Assembly (NCBI GenBank): GCA_902580945.1
Contig: CACHML010000005.1
Coordinates: 1 to 64,000, forward strand
Length of the DNA: 64,000 nucleotides
Origin: an uncultured Pelagibacteraceae bacterium
Lineage (GTDB): Bacteria > Pseudomonadota > Alphaproteobacteria > Pelagibacterales > Pelagibacteraceae
Direction: 5' to 3'
The position numbers and the translations under genes were made by a program. Of the stretch, positions 35,519 to 43,469 are shown piece by piece (position 1 is the stretch's first letter; every line of letters starts with the position of its first letter). The notes under the pieces are model-generated. The model saw only the letters and a list, made by a program, of their open reading frames with translations. It was not told where the DNA came from and searched no databases.

Positions 35519-35989
35519 ATGTCAACTTTTGTATACATGACTAGATGCGATGGCTGTGGTCATTGTGTAGATATTTGTCCATCAGATATAATGCATATCG
35601 ATGAGACGATTAGAAGAGCAAAGAATATTGAACCAAACTTTTGTTGGGAATGTTATTCATGTGTAAAAGCATGCCCTAACCATGCAATTGATGTTAGAGG
35701 TTATGCAGATTTTGCTCCAATGGGACATAGCGTCAGAGTCAGAAGAGAAGAGGAAAAAGGAACTATTTCTTGGAGAATTAAATTTAGAAATGGAACAGAA
35801 AAGAATTTTGTATCACCAATAACAACTAAACCTTGGGGTAAGTTTATTCCAAAGTTAGCTGAAGGTGACAAACCAAATCAAGGAGAAATTAATTCTCAAA
35901 TTCTTTATTCAGAGCCAGAGGGACTAAATACAAATAAGGAGTTACCAAAAGTAGATAAGAGTGCCTTTAAAAAAGGAGTTTATTATTAA
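35519..35989 (+). CDS. aprB: adenylylsulfate reductase beta subunit
   Basis: A 156-residue iron-sulfur protein. Two [4Fe-4S] sites are clear: CDGCGHCVDICP near residue 10 and CWECYSCVKACP near 42. The C-terminal tail of about 90 residues, which wraps around AprA in known structures, is present. It overlaps aprA by one base (TAATG). In this lineage the enzyme is expected to run from sulfite plus AMP to APS. Confidence 0.93.
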   Translation: MSTFVYMTRCDGCGHCVDICPSDIMHIDETIRRAKNIEPNFCWECYSCVKACPNHAIDVRGYADFAPMGHSVRVRREEEKGTISWRIKFRNGTEKNFVSPITTKPWGKFIPKLAEGDKPNQGEINSQILYSEPEGLNTNKELPKVDKSAFKKGVYY

Positions 35990-37845
35990 TGGCTAGAAAA
36001 ACGATTGTAGAAAATTGTGATATCTTAGTTGTCGGTGGGGGTATGGCTGGAACTGGAGCAACTTTCGAAGCTAGACATTGGGGAAGAGATTTAAAAATAG
36101 TTTGTGTTGAAAAGGCTAATATAGATAGAAGCGGTGCTGTTGCTCAAGGACTATATGCAATTAACTGTTATATGGGAATGCAATGGGGCGAAAACCAACC
36201 AGAGGACCATGTAAGATATGCAAGAAATGATTTAATGGGATTGGTAAGAGAAGATCTTGGATATGATATGGCTCGTCATGTAGATTCAACTGTGCACATG
36301 TTTGATGAATGGGGTCTGCCTATGATGAAAAATAAAGAGACAGGCCGTTATCAAAGAGAAGGCAAATGGCAAATAATGATACACGGTGAAAGTTACAAAC
36401 CAATTGTTGCAGAAGCAGCAAAAAAATCTGCAGATAAAATTTACAATAGAATAATGATCACTCATCTTTTAATGGATGAGAACAATGAAAATAGAGTTGG
36501 TGGTGCAGTCGGATTTAATATGAGAACTGGTGACTACCACGTATTTAAATCAAAAACAGTTATTGTAGCTGCTGGAGGAGCTTCACATATTTTCAAACCT
36601 AGAGCCGTTGGTGAGGGAATGGGAAGAACTTGGTATGCACCATGGAGTAATGGATCAGCATATGCATTACCTATTGCTGCTGGAGCTAAAATGACCCAAA
36701 TGGAGAATAGAATTGTACTCTGTAGATTTAAGGATGGTTATGGTCCAGTTGGAGCATATTTTTTACATTTAAAAACGTATACTCAAAATGCAAATGGTGA
36801 AAATTATGAGAAAAAATGGTACGAAAAAACAAAAGAATTAGTTGGAGAGTATATTGATCATCATCCTACCCCTACATGTTTACGTAACCATGCTTTCATT
36901 CAAGAAACTATGGCCGGCGGCGGACCAATTCACATGGTTACGAAAGAAGCATTCCAAGATCCACACTTAGAAACAGTTGGTTGGGAAAATTTCTTAGGTA
37001 TGACAGTTGGACAGGCAGTTGTATGGGCTTCTCAAAATATCGATCCAAAATACACAAACCCAGAATTAACAACATCGGAGCCATATGTTATGGGTTCGCA
37101 TGCCACATGTTCAGGAGCATGGGTTAGTGGGCCAGAAGATTTATCTCCACCTGAATATTTCTGGGGATATAATAGAATGACAACAATTCAAGGTTTATTT
37201 GGTGCCGGAGATACTGTGGGTGGAAGCGCCCATAAATTCTCATCTGGATCTTTTACTGAGGGAAGATTAGCTGCAAAAGCTGCAGTAAAATATATAGAAG
37301 ATCAAAAGGCAAATGATATCAAAGTAAGCGACAAGCAATGCGATGATTTCAGGGAAGTTATTTATAAACCATTAGAAAATTATACAGTTGGAAGAAATGA
37401 AATAACTGGTGGAACAGTTTCACCTAGTTATATTTCCCCGATCCAAGGTTTGCAAAGACTTCAAAAAATTATGGATGAATATGTAGGCGGTATTAGCTAT
37501 AATTACATGACAAATGAAAATACTCTCAAAAAAGGCCTAGAGCTTCTTGCATGGCTAGAAGAGGATTTAGAAAATGTTGGAGCTGAAGACTATCACCAAC
37601 TTATGAGGGCTTGGGAGCTAAAACATAGAACAATTACATCTCAATGTGTAACAGAACATACTTTATTCAGACAAGAAACTCGTTGGCCAGGTTACTACTA
37701 TAGAGGGGATTATATGAAATTAGATGATGAAAATTGGCATTGTCTCACCCTATCTAGAAGAGACCCTAAAACAGGTAAATTTACGATGGAAAAGGCACCT
37801 GTTTATCATATAGTTGATGAAAAAGAGAAAAAAGAAGCTTCTTAA
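35989..37845 (+). CDS. aprA: adenylylsulfate reductase alpha subunit
   Basis: A 618-residue flavoprotein of the succinate dehydrogenase/fumarate reductase group that binds FAD and APS. The dinucleotide-binding motif ILVVGGGMAGTGA is near residue 12; AprA-specific stretches include CVEKANIDRSGAVAQGLYAIN, KMTQMENRIVLCRFKDGYGP and the FAD-contacting HKFSSGSFTEGR. No dsr genes, sat or qmo genes occur in the window, and the neighbours release sulfite from sulfonates, so sulfite oxidation or detoxification is the likely direction. Confidence 0.94.
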   Translation: MARKTIVENCDILVVGGGMAGTGATFEARHWGRDLKIVCVEKANIDRSGAVAQGLYAINCYMGMQWGENQPEDHVRYARNDLMGLVREDLGYDMARHVDSTVHMFDEWGLPMMKNKETGRYQREGKWQIMIHGESYKPIVAEAAKKSADKIYNRIMITHLLMDENNENRVGGAVGFNMRTGDYHVFKSKTVIVAAGGASHIFKPRAVGEGMGRTWYAPWSNGSAYALPIAAGAKMTQMENRIVLCRFKDGYGPVGAYFLHLKTYTQNANGENYEKKWYEKTKELVGEYIDHHPTPTCLRNHAFIQETMAGGGPIHMVTKEAFQDPHLETVGWENFLGMTVGQAVVWASQNIDPKYTNPELTTSEPYVMGSHATCSGAWVSGPEDLSPPEYFWGYNRMTTIQGLFGAGDTVGGSAHKFSSGSFTEGRLAAKAAVKYIEDQKANDIKVSDKQCDDFREVIYKPLENYTVGRNEITGGTVSPSYISPIQGLQRLQKIMDEYVGGISYNYMTNENTLKKGLELLAWLEEDLENVGAEDYHQLMRAWELKHRTITSQCVTEHTLFRQETRWPGYYYRGDYMKLDDENWHCLTLSRRDPKTGKFTMEKAPVYHIVDEKEKKEAS

Positions 37846-37863
37846 AATCAGTAGATCGTAGAA

Positions 37864-38214
37864 ATGGCTTTATTAGATAAATCCGATGAGGAAATTATTA
37901 AAATAGCCGAACCTATTTGGGCAAACCTAGTTAAATCATCAAACATTAAAGATTACGGTGGTTTTACAAGAGATCTGTCATCGCAAATGATGTATGGGGC
38001 GAATGAAGTTGAACTAGGAAAACAATGGGCAGGAAATAAACTTATTTCAAGTTTAACTGAGGGATGTAAAGCTATAGGCTGCTTAAGAAGAGGCCTTTAT
38101 ATTACTATACTTTACAAACAAACTAGCACTGAAATACCAGGAGACTTTTTAGGAAGACTCGTCCTTGGAGATGAGGGAGATGAGATTAAGGTTTTTGGAG
38201 CAACAATCTTTTAA
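37864..38214 (+). CDS. unknown 116-residue protein at the end of the apr operon
   Basis: Starts 18 bases after aprA, so almost surely cotranscribed. The protein is soluble, with a helical N-terminal half and a Cys-x4-Cys pair (GCKAIGC) near residues 69-74 followed by Arg-Arg and a beta-rich end (GDEGDEIKVFGATIF). I do not recognise the family. Its place suggests a role with AprBA, for example in electron transfer, assembly or substrate channelling, but nothing in the sequence proves that. Confidence 0.7.
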   Translation: MALLDKSDEEIIKIAEPIWANLVKSSNIKDYGGFTRDLSSQMMYGANEVELGKQWAGNKLISSLTEGCKAIGCLRRGLYITILYKQTSTEIPGDFLGRLVLGDEGDEIKVFGATIF

Positions 38215-38264
38215 ATAACTATAATATTCTTTGCATTTGATACAACTTGTGGTATCTCGCGAGT

Positions 38265-38411
38265 ATGTTTCAACTTATAAACAAAAATTTAAAAAAATTA
38301 CCTTTATTTTTTGAAAACCAATTTAGTAAAATAATTAAATCATTTTTATATCTTTTTATATTCTTTGCTTGGGGCATTATAATCTTAAGCACGGCCCAAA
38401 ATTTTATATAA
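38265..38411 (+). CDS. candidate 48-residue single-span membrane protein
   Basis: An ATG opens 48 codons: a basic N-terminal part (about residues 1-25) and one hydrophobic helix (26-41) with Trp, then a short tail. It sits in the gap between the apr operon and the TauE-like gene, 49 bases before the latter's start, on the same strand. No good ribosome-binding site is visible, so it remains a candidate. The rest of the 38215-38460 gap shows nothing further. Confidence 0.35.
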   Translation: MFQLINKNLKKLPLFFENQFSKIIKSFLYLFIFFAWGIIILSTAQNFI

Positions 38412-38460
38412 ATTATTCATATTTATTGACTTTGAACTATTAGAAGAATAGTTACTGCAT

Positions 38461-39546
38461 ATGGAATATTTTCTTCCAATTGCACAAGTAGAAATAAATA
38501 TTTTATATATTTTTGGTTTAAGTTTAGTTGTAGGAATTTTATCAGGGTTATTTGGAGTAGGTGGAGGGTTTTTAATGACTCCATTTTTAATTTTTATGGG
38601 TGTGCCACCAATTTATGCTGTTCCAAATGAAGCAAGTAATATTTTAGGTACATCAGTTTCTGGCTCTACTACGCATTATCTTAAAGGAACGCTTGATTAC
38701 AAAATGGGTTTAATGATTGTAATAGGTGGAATAGTTGGGACAGTTATAGGAATAATTACTTTTACTTATTTAAAAGATATAGGAAAAATAAATGTAGTTA
38801 TTTCACTTGCCTATATGTATATCCTAGCAATTTTAGGAACGTTTATGCTCATTCAAGGTGTTTCAGAAATAGACAAAGCTAGAAAAAAAATTACTGAGAA
38901 AAAAAAATTACATAAACACTATTGGATACATGGACTACCTTTGAGAGTGCGTTTTAAAAAATCTCAACTTTATGAAAGTGCGTTCACCCCAATTATAATT
39001 GGTTTAATTGTTGGTTTCATAGCATCAATTATGGGAATTGGAGGTGCTTTTATACTTGTTCCAGCAATGATTTATATTATCGGAATGCCAACAAGGTTGA
39101 TACCAGGCACATCTCTGTTTGTAACTATCTTTGTAAGTGCAATTGTAACAATTCTCCATGCATTAAATTATGGAACAATAGACTTGATATTAGTTTTTGT
39201 TTTAATCTTAGGATCAATAATTGGAGTACAGTTTGGACAAAAAATAGGTGAAAAAATTGACAGTTCAGAATTCAAAACTATTTTAGCAATACTTTTGCTT
39301 TTAGTAGGTATCGCAATTGCTTATGATACTTTTATCAAAGAAGAAAGTGAAATGAATGTTGTTGTAAATACAAGTGAGAATTTAGGAAACTTAAGTCAAT
39401 TTATATTAAGTTTTTCTGAAGATATGCCAATATTTTATGGTCTTACATCAGTATTATTAGCTGTAGTTCTTGGAGTTGGTGCTGCAATGATTAGAAGAAT
39501 TTATTCTAATTGGAATGATGCACGGTTAGCAAAATTTAAAAAATAA
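38461..39546 (+). CDS. TauE/SafE-family sulfite/organosulfonate exporter
   Basis: A 361-residue inner-membrane protein with eight to nine helices in two repeats; each repeat begins with the family's Gly-rich stretch (GLFGVGGGFLMTPFLI near residue 30, SIMGIGGAFILVPAM near 190). Members export sulfite or sulfoacetate, and others import or export different acids. Standing between the apr operon and suyAB/xsc it is well placed to remove sulfite from the cell. It converges with suyB with zero bases between the stop codons. A stretch between the repeats and one more C-terminal helix make it longer than the usual 250-270. Confidence 0.85.
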   Translation: MEYFLPIAQVEINILYIFGLSLVVGILSGLFGVGGGFLMTPFLIFMGVPPIYAVPNEASNILGTSVSGSTTHYLKGTLDYKMGLMIVIGGIVGTVIGIITFTYLKDIGKINVVISLAYMYILAILGTFMLIQGVSEIDKARKKITEKKKLHKHYWIHGLPLRVRFKKSQLYESAFTPIIIGLIVGFIASIMGIGGAFILVPAMIYIIGMPTRLIPGTSLFVTIFVSAIVTILHALNYGTIDLILVFVLILGSIIGVQFGQKIGEKIDSSEFKTILAILLLLVGIAIAYDTFIKEESEMNVVVNTSENLGNLSQFILSFSEDMPIFYGLTSVLLAVVLGVGAAMIRRIYSNWNDARLAKFKK

Positions 39547-40713
39547 TTAGGCACTTCTATATAGTTTAGTCATAACAAATTCTTTATGACCCAGAGCTTC
39601 TGCACAAGTTAATCTTCCATTTGCTACCCTTAAAGTTGATTTGATTAACTCATCACCAGCTTGACTTAAATTCATCTCCCTAGACAAAATTTTTGATACG
39701 TCAACATCAATATGTTCACTCATAGTTTTTGCAGTTAGTGGGTTTGCAGTTAACTTTATTACAGGCTCAATTGGATTTCCAATAATATTTCCTTGTCCTG
39801 TTGGAAATAAATGAATGTTAAAGCCACCTGCGGCTTGCAAAGTTACACATTCAGCTGCAGCTGATGAAGTATCCATAAAGTATAAACCAGCACCTTTTGT
39901 TGGTTCCTCTGCTGGCTCTAAAACATCAATAAATTGGCATCCACCAATCTTTTGAAAGTTTCCAAAAGCTTTTTCCTCAATAGTTGTTAATCCACCAGCT
40001 ATATTTCCTGCTGTAGGTTGACTTTCGGAAAGGTCATCAGTTGCTTCTTTAAGAATAAAATCATTATAATCGTTCCAAGTTTTTTTGAATTTTGCTTGTG
40101 CCTCAGGCGTTTTTCCTCTTTTCTCACAAACTGTTTCAGCACCTGTTAGTTCAGAAGTTTCTCCAAAACATAAATGAACACCTAGCGGCTCTAATTTATC
40201 CATAAGGTTACCAACCGTTGGATTAGAAGCTAATCCAGATGTAGTATCAGACTCACCACATTTAACTGAAATCCATAAATCGCTCAATGGACATTCCTCT
40301 CTTTGTTTCTCAGACGCCCATATTGAAAATTCTTGTGCTTTTTTTGATACTTTTGCAATTGTATCAATATCACCCACACCTTCTATACTAAAACCTTCAA
40401 CTGGTTTTCCAGTAGTTGCAATCGCATCAACAATTCTTTTTGTCCACTTAGGCTCAATCCCTATTACTATCACTGCTGCTACATTCGGATTTTTTCCTGT
40501 TCCAATCATTGTTCTAAAGTGTAGTTCTAGATCAGCACCAAATTGTAATCGCCCATAAGAGTGAGGTAACGCTATAGTACCTTTAATATTATTTGCTACA
40601 GCTTCAGCACAAGCATTTGAAATATCATCGACAGGTAGAATTATAACATGATTACGTGTCCCAGCTCTTCCGTTTTCTCTTTTATATCCTAAAAAACTTT
40701 TTGGAATTTCCAT
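39547..40713 (-). CDS. suyB: sulfolactate sulfo-lyase large subunit
   Basis: With SuyA it splits (R)-3-sulfolactate into pyruvate and sulfite. The 388-residue protein is the UxaA/altronate dehydratase-type catalytic part: [15 protein letters not shown] at the start, [19 protein letters not shown] in the middle (the KCG-SD motif of the family) and a C-terminal [23 protein letters not shown] block. Other UxaA-family enzymes act on sugar acids, but the separate small subunit, the size and the xsc and hpsN-like genes nearby support SuyB. Confidence 0.87.
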   Translation of the reverse strand: MEIPKSFLGYKRENGRAGTRNHVIILPVDDISNACAEAVANNIKGTIALPHSYGRLQFGADLELHFRTMIGTGKNPNVAAVIVIGIEPKWTKRIVDAIATTGKPVEGFSIEGVGDIDTIAKVSKKAQEFSIWASEKQREECPLSDLWISVKCGESDTTSGLASNPTVGNLMDKLEPLGVHLCFGETSELTGAETVCEKRGKTPEAQAKFKKTWNDYNDFILKEATDDLSESQPTAGNIAGGLTTIEEKAFGNFQKIGGCQFIDVLEPAEEPTKGAGLYFMDTSSAAAECVTLQAAGGFNIHLFPTGQGNIIGNPIEPVIKLTANPLTAKTMSEHIDVDVSKILSREMNLSQAGDELIKSTLRVANGRLTCAEALGHKEFVMTKLYRSA

Positions 40714-40716
40714 ATA

Positions 40717-41004
40717 TTACCACTTTTTTGTTTTTACATTGTGAACATGAACATGTTCACCTTTTTTAATATTTTTTACTACTTTTCCAATATCATGTCC
40801 GTATTTTAATATCGTATCGCCTTCATTTAGATCAACCATTGCAATTTTATGACCTAAAGGTATTTCATCTTTTGATTGAATTGATACAGATTTATCATTC
40901 TCCATTATCCAGCAGTTGCAGTCTTGATTTGGCTTTATTTTTTCAATAACTACAACACCTACATTATCTTTTTCATCATGAATTATTATATCTGTATTAG
41001 ACAT
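40717..41004 (-). CDS. suyA: sulfolactate sulfo-lyase small subunit (SAF domain)
   Basis: A 95-residue protein made of one SAF domain, with the features IPLGHKIAMVDLNEGDTILKYG and GEHVHVHNVKT, which form the small lobe that closes over the active site in UxaA-type enzymes. It is followed after three bases by suyB. Divergent xsc starts 90 bases away, so the two sulfite-releasing systems share one control region. Confidence 0.88.
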   Translation of the reverse strand: MSNTDIIIHDEKDNVGVVVIEKIKPNQDCNCWIMENDKSVSIQSKDEIPLGHKIAMVDLNEGDTILKYGHDIGKVVKNIKKGEHVHVHNVKTKKW

Positions 41005-41094
41005 TGTGACGATTTCTTTATTTGAAATTTGAGCAATCTTATATATTAATCGGACACTTTAACAAATAAAAAAAGAATTAAGAAAGGCTGTACT

Positions 41095-42876
41095 ATGACC
41101 AAAATGACTACAGAAGAAGCATTTATTAAAGTTCTTCAAATGCATGGAATTGAACACTCATTTGGAATAATAGGTTCAGCTTTTATGGCAATATCTGATT
41201 TATTTCCTAAAGCAGGAATTACTTTTTGGGATGTGGCGCATGAAACTAATGGTGGTTTAATCGCAGATGGGTATACACGAGCGACTGGAAAAATGTCAAT
41301 GGTTATTGCTCAAAATGGGCCAGGAATTACAGGATTAGTTACGCCAATTAAAACAGCTTATTGGAACCATACCCCATTACTTTTAGTAACTCCACAAGCT
41401 GCAAATAAAACTATGGGGCAAGGTGGTTTTCAGGAAGTTGAGCAAATGAATTTGTTTAAAGATATGGTTTGCTACCAAGAAGAAGTCAGAGATCCCTCAA
41501 GAATGGCAGAAGTATTAAACAGAGTAATCGAAAAAGCTTTTAGGGGATCAGCTCCAGCTCAAATAAATGTTCCCAGAGATTATTGGACTCAGGTTATAGA
41601 TATTGAATTACCTCCAATCGTAAGATTTGAAAGACAAGGTGGAGGTAAAGAAGCAATTGAAAAAGCTGCAAAACTATTATCAGACGCAAAATTTCCAGTA
41701 ATATTATCGGGAGCTGGAGTTGTAATTGGCAATGCAATAGAAGATTGTAAAAAACTTGCAGAAAAGTTAGACGCACCAGTTTGTAATGGATATCAACATA
41801 ATGATAGCTTTCCTGGGAGTCACCCTTTAGCAGTTGGACCTTTAGGCTACAATGGATCTAAAGCTGGTATGGAATTAATTTCAAAGGCTGATGTTGTTTT
41901 AGCATTAGGAACTAGACTAAATCCATTTTCTACATTACCAGGATATGGAATTGATTATTGGCCAAAAAATGCAAAGATTATTCAGGTTGATATGAATCCA
42001 GATAGAATAGGTTTAACCAAAAAAGTTACGGTTGGAATTTGTGGTGACGCTAAAATGGTTTCTCAACAAATTCTAGAAAAATTATCATCTTCTGCAGGTG
42101 ATATTGGTAGAGAAGAAAGAAAAAACTTAATTCATAAAACAAAATCAGCATGGCTACAAACACTAACTGGTTTAGATCATGAAGAGGATGATCCAGGAAC
42201 AGTTTGGAATAAAGAGGCAAGGGAAAGAGATGCAGATAGAATGTCACCTAGGCAAGCATGGAGAGCTATTCAAGCAGGGATGCCTGAAGATGTTATTATT
42301 TCAAGCGACATAGGAAATAATTGTGCAATAGGAAATGCTTATCCGACATTTGAAAAGCCACGAAAATATTTAGCACCAGGCCTATTTGGACCATGTGGTT
42401 ATGGTTTTCCATCTATTTTAGGCGCAAAGATTGGCTGTCCAGATACCCCAGTGATTGGTTTTGCAGGAGATGGAGCATTTGGTATTAGTATGAATGAAAT
42501 GAGTTCCTGTGCAAGGAAGGAATGGCCTTCAATAACCATGGTAATTTTTAGAAATTACCAGTGGGGAGCTGAGAAAAGGAACTCAATTTTGTGGTTTGAT
42601 GATAATTTTGTAGGTACAGAATTAGATCCAGAATTAAGTTATGCTAAGGTTGCTAATGCATGTGGTCTAAAAGGCGTAACAGTTAAGAATATGGAAGAAA
42701 CAACCGAAGCAATTAAACAGTCATGTGAAGACCAGAAGAAGGGCATTACTACGTTTATTGAAGTAATTTTAAATCAGGAACTTGGTGAACCGTTTAGAAG
42801 AGATGCAATGAAAAAACCAGTGAAGGTAGCTGGTATTAATAAAGCAGACATGAAACCTCAAAAAAGTTTAAATTAG
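41095..42876 (+). CDS. xsc: sulfoacetaldehyde acetyltransferase
   Basis: A 593-residue TPP enzyme that cleaves sulfoacetaldehyde with phosphate into sulfite and acetyl phosphate. It has the acetolactate synthase-type three-domain build with Xsc-specific stretches: FGIIGSAFMAISDLFPKAG at the start, the catalytic Glu region AHETNGGLIADGYTRATG, and the TPP-binding GDGAFGISMNEMSSC...NYQWG block near residue 460. The ribosome-binding site is AGAAAGG. It completes the taurine route with tpa and pta, which lie elsewhere in the window. Confidence 0.93.
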   Translation: MTKMTTEEAFIKVLQMHGIEHSFGIIGSAFMAISDLFPKAGITFWDVAHETNGGLIADGYTRATGKMSMVIAQNGPGITGLVTPIKTAYWNHTPLLLVTPQAANKTMGQGGFQEVEQMNLFKDMVCYQEEVRDPSRMAEVLNRVIEKAFRGSAPAQINVPRDYWTQVIDIELPPIVRFERQGGGKEAIEKAAKLLSDAKFPVILSGAGVVIGNAIEDCKKLAEKLDAPVCNGYQHNDSFPGSHPLAVGPLGYNGSKAGMELISKADVVLALGTRLNPFSTLPGYGIDYWPKNAKIIQVDMNPDRIGLTKKVTVGICGDAKMVSQQILEKLSSSAGDIGREERKNLIHKTKSAWLQTLTGLDHEEDDPGTVWNKEARERDADRMSPRQAWRAIQAGMPEDVIISSDIGNNCAIGNAYPTFEKPRKYLAPGLFGPCGYGFPSILGAKIGCPDTPVIGFAGDGAFGISMNEMSSCARKEWPSITMVIFRNYQWGAEKRNSILWFDDNFVGTELDPELSYAKVANACGLKGVTVKNMEETTEAIKQSCEDQKKGITTFIEVILNQELGEPFRRDAMKKPVKVAGINKADMKPQKSLN

Positions 42877-42926
42877 ATAAATAAATTTAACTTCTTAAAA
42901 TCATCATAAATCTATATATTAAATTC

Positions 42927-43316
42927 ATGGACTATAATGATATAAAAATTGGATCAAATCGAAGTTTTGGAATTGTATTTTTTATTGTTTTTTTAATCAT
43001 CTCAATCTATCCAATGCTAAATAATGAGAATATAAGAATTTGGTCATTAATAATTTCATTTATTTTTTTAGTATTAGGAATATTTAACTCAAAATTATTA
43101 AATCCAATTAACAAAATTTGGTTTAAATTAGGTTTAATTTTAGGAAAAATTGTTTCACCAATTGTAATGGGAATTATTTTTTTTTTCGTCGTGACACCAA
43201 TTGCATTATTAATGAAGATATTACAAAAAGATTTACTTAATTTAAAATTTAACAAAAATAATACGTATTGGATTGAAAAGTCAGGCCCTAAAAGTAAAAT
43301 GAAAAATCAATTTTAA
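42927..43316 (+). CDS. SxtJ-family membrane protein
   Basis: A 129-residue protein with three to four hydrophobic helices (about 14-32, 37-55, 62-100) and a polar end with WIEKSGPKSKMK. It matches the pattern of SxtJ, a small protein of unknown function that accompanies O-carbamoyltransferase genes, including those of the saxitoxin cluster. It is followed after three bases by the DUF5989 gene and then the carbamoyltransferase. Family recall is from pattern and context, so moderate certainty. Confidence 0.75.
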   Translation: MDYNDIKIGSNRSFGIVFFIVFLIISIYPMLNNENIRIWSLIISFIFLVLGIFNSKLLNPINKIWFKLGLILGKIVSPIVMGIIFFFVVTPIALLMKILQKDLLNLKFNKNNTYWIEKSGPKSKMKNQF

Positions 43317-43319
43317 TTT

Positions 43320-43469
43320 ATGAGTTTTATTAAAGAATTTTGGGAGTTTTTGAAAGTTAGAAAAAAATATTGGTTGCTTCCAATTATATTAGTTCTAGTC
43401 TTATTTGGTGGTTTAATTGTACTTAGCCAAGGTTCAGCAGTTGCACCATTTATATATACAATTTTTTAA
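43320..43469 (+). CDS. DUF5989 (SxtK-like) small membrane protein
   Basis: A 49-residue protein, too short for normal gene finders. It starts with an amphipathic Trp-rich stretch (FIKEFWEFLKVRKKYWLLP) and has one membrane helix (LVLVLFGGLIVLSQGSA) before a short C-terminus, the pattern of DUF5989/SxtK proteins. It lies exactly between the SxtJ-like gene (three bases before) and the carbamoyltransferase (its start is the next base after the stop). Confidence 0.82.
   Translation: MSFIKEFWEFLKVRKKYWLLPIILVLVLFGGLIVLSQGSAVAPFIYTIF

Noticed and set aside
41594-42247. Antisense ORFs of 60 and 65 codons within xsc
   Set aside because: Leu- and Phe-rich shadow frames of a well-conserved gene, without ribosome-binding sites.
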